DNA from: Mariniblastus fucicola
Lineage (GTDB): Bacteria > Planctomycetota > Planctomycetia > Pirellulales > Pirellulaceae
DNA: 64,000 bases
Direction: 5' to 3'
Assembly (NCBI RefSeq): GCF_008087665.1
Contig: NZ_CP042912.1
Coordinates: forward strand, 5,456,001 to 5,520,000
Under the pieces are notes generated by a model, which did not search any database, was not told where the DNA came from, and saw only the letters and a program-made list of their open reading frames with translations. Positions within the stretch are counted from its first letter, which is position 1. Every line of letters starts with the position of its first letter. Both the position numbers and the translations under genes were made by a program. Below are positions 63,646-64,000 of this stretch, piece by piece.

Positions 63646-64000
63646 TTGGGAAAGAACATCAGCAAAGATGAACTGCTGGACAAAATCGTCGAGGACTACA
63701 CTCGGCGTACGCGCGCTGGCAAGACTCCCGAGATCGCTGTTTACAAACGGAAGTACCCTGATCTGGCTGACGAGATCGATGACTTGCTGTCATCAGTCGC
63801 CATGATCGAAGGGCTCAAAGCCGAAACGAAAAGCCGCAGCGACGATGGCAACTCAAAACGCAACGCTGACCTGTCTGGGCTGAAACAGCTTGGCGACTAC
63901 GTCCTGATTCGCGAAGTCGGCCGTGGCGGCATGGGCGTCGTCTTTGAAGCCGTCCATCAGTCTCTTGGGCGGCGCGTCGCAATCAAGGTCATGCTTGAAC
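63646..64000 (+). CDS. Ser/Thr protein kinase (truncated by window end)
   Basis: 118 visible codons from TTG 63646, with an AGGGG ribosome site seven bases earlier. The N-terminal segment ([39 protein letters not shown]) is the planctomycete kinase pre-domain, followed by [33 protein letters not shown], the glycine loop and Lys of a Hanks kinase. The gene continues beyond the window. It is coupled to the sigma factor. Confidence 0.88.
   Translation, partial: MGKNISKDELLDKIVEDYTRRTRAGKTPEIAVYKRKYPDLADEIDDLLSSVAMIEGLKAETKSRSDDGNSKRNADLSGLKQLGDYVLIREVGRGGMGVVFEAVHQSLGRRVAIKVMLE

Overview
This window is a stretch of chromosome from a planctomycete, most likely of the order Pirellulales (Pirellulaceae-like; the genus cannot be fixed from sequence alone). 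The reasons are the dense set of families that are almost private to Planctomycetota and Verrucomicrobiota: DUF1501 and DUF1552 Tat-exported proteins paired with DUF1549/DUF1553 and DUF1592-type proteins that carry CxxCH haem motifs, PVC-type membrane-bound dehydrogenase and haem-binding domains, DUF1559 pseudopilins with a small lipoprotein, an RTX protein whose mature start carries an EPRQLLA-type motif, and Ser/Thr kinases. Base composition looks even and moderately GC-rich, and I see no phage, IS element, integrase or CRISPR array.

Layout. 1-10 kb: a partial VPS10/BNR-propeller protein, a giant secreted FG-GAP/dehydrogenase/HEAT/cytochrome c/DUF1080 protein, and an S9 peptidase fused to a metallophosphoesterase. 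10-19.5 kb: thiO with a DUF2064 protein, a Ser/Thr kinase, a sulfotransferase, a di-haem-motif protein, a nucleoside hydrolase, trpD, a SUI1/YciH protein and a 7Fe ferredoxin with a clear promoter and terminator. 19.5-30 kb (minus strand): an ABC ATPase, a prenyltransferase-repeat protein, a thioesterase, then a complete F-type ATP synthase operon (atpZ, an atpI-like gene, atpB-E-F-H-A-G-D-C) whose larger spacers carry inverted repeats. 30-40 kb: a 23S pseudouridine synthase, a DUF1801 protein, a DUF1559/lipoprotein pair, rpsT, hemD, a DinB protein, a terpene-cyclase-repeat protein, coaD, and an RTX-matrixin protein. 40-50 kb: a DUF1552/DUF1592 pair, clpX, a large secreted protein with duplicated domains, a Flp pilin and a zinc-ribbon protein. 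50-64 kb: an LRR protein, a selenoprotein gene, a YdjM-like protein, a CvpA protein with a Gln-rich tail, a membrane/LRR protein, L-serine dehydratase, a DUF1501/DUF1549-1553/EF-hand cluster, and an ECF sigma factor with a truncated Ser/Thr kinase.

The most notable locus is 51289-52353. It reads as three short ORFs in one frame separated by two TGA codons. Each TGA sits exactly where a redox-active cysteine is expected: in a thioredoxin-like VPG-x-QTC motif, and in an MsrA-like x-FWxGE motif. Each is followed, at the right distance, by a hairpin that fits the bacterial SECIS consensus. I therefore annotate one gene for a double-selenocysteine thioredoxin/MsrA-like protein. Standard gene callers would split it or call it a pseudogene.

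How the genes fit together: housekeeping functions (ATP synthase, TrpD, CoaD, HemD, ClpX, S20, ferredoxin, serine dehydratase) are interleaved with exported proteins typical of planctomycete polysaccharide-degrading or surface systems. The DUF1501/DUF1549 and DUF1552/DUF1592 pairs are likely functional partners. The ECF sigma factor and the kinase immediately downstream form a typical planctomycete signalling pair.
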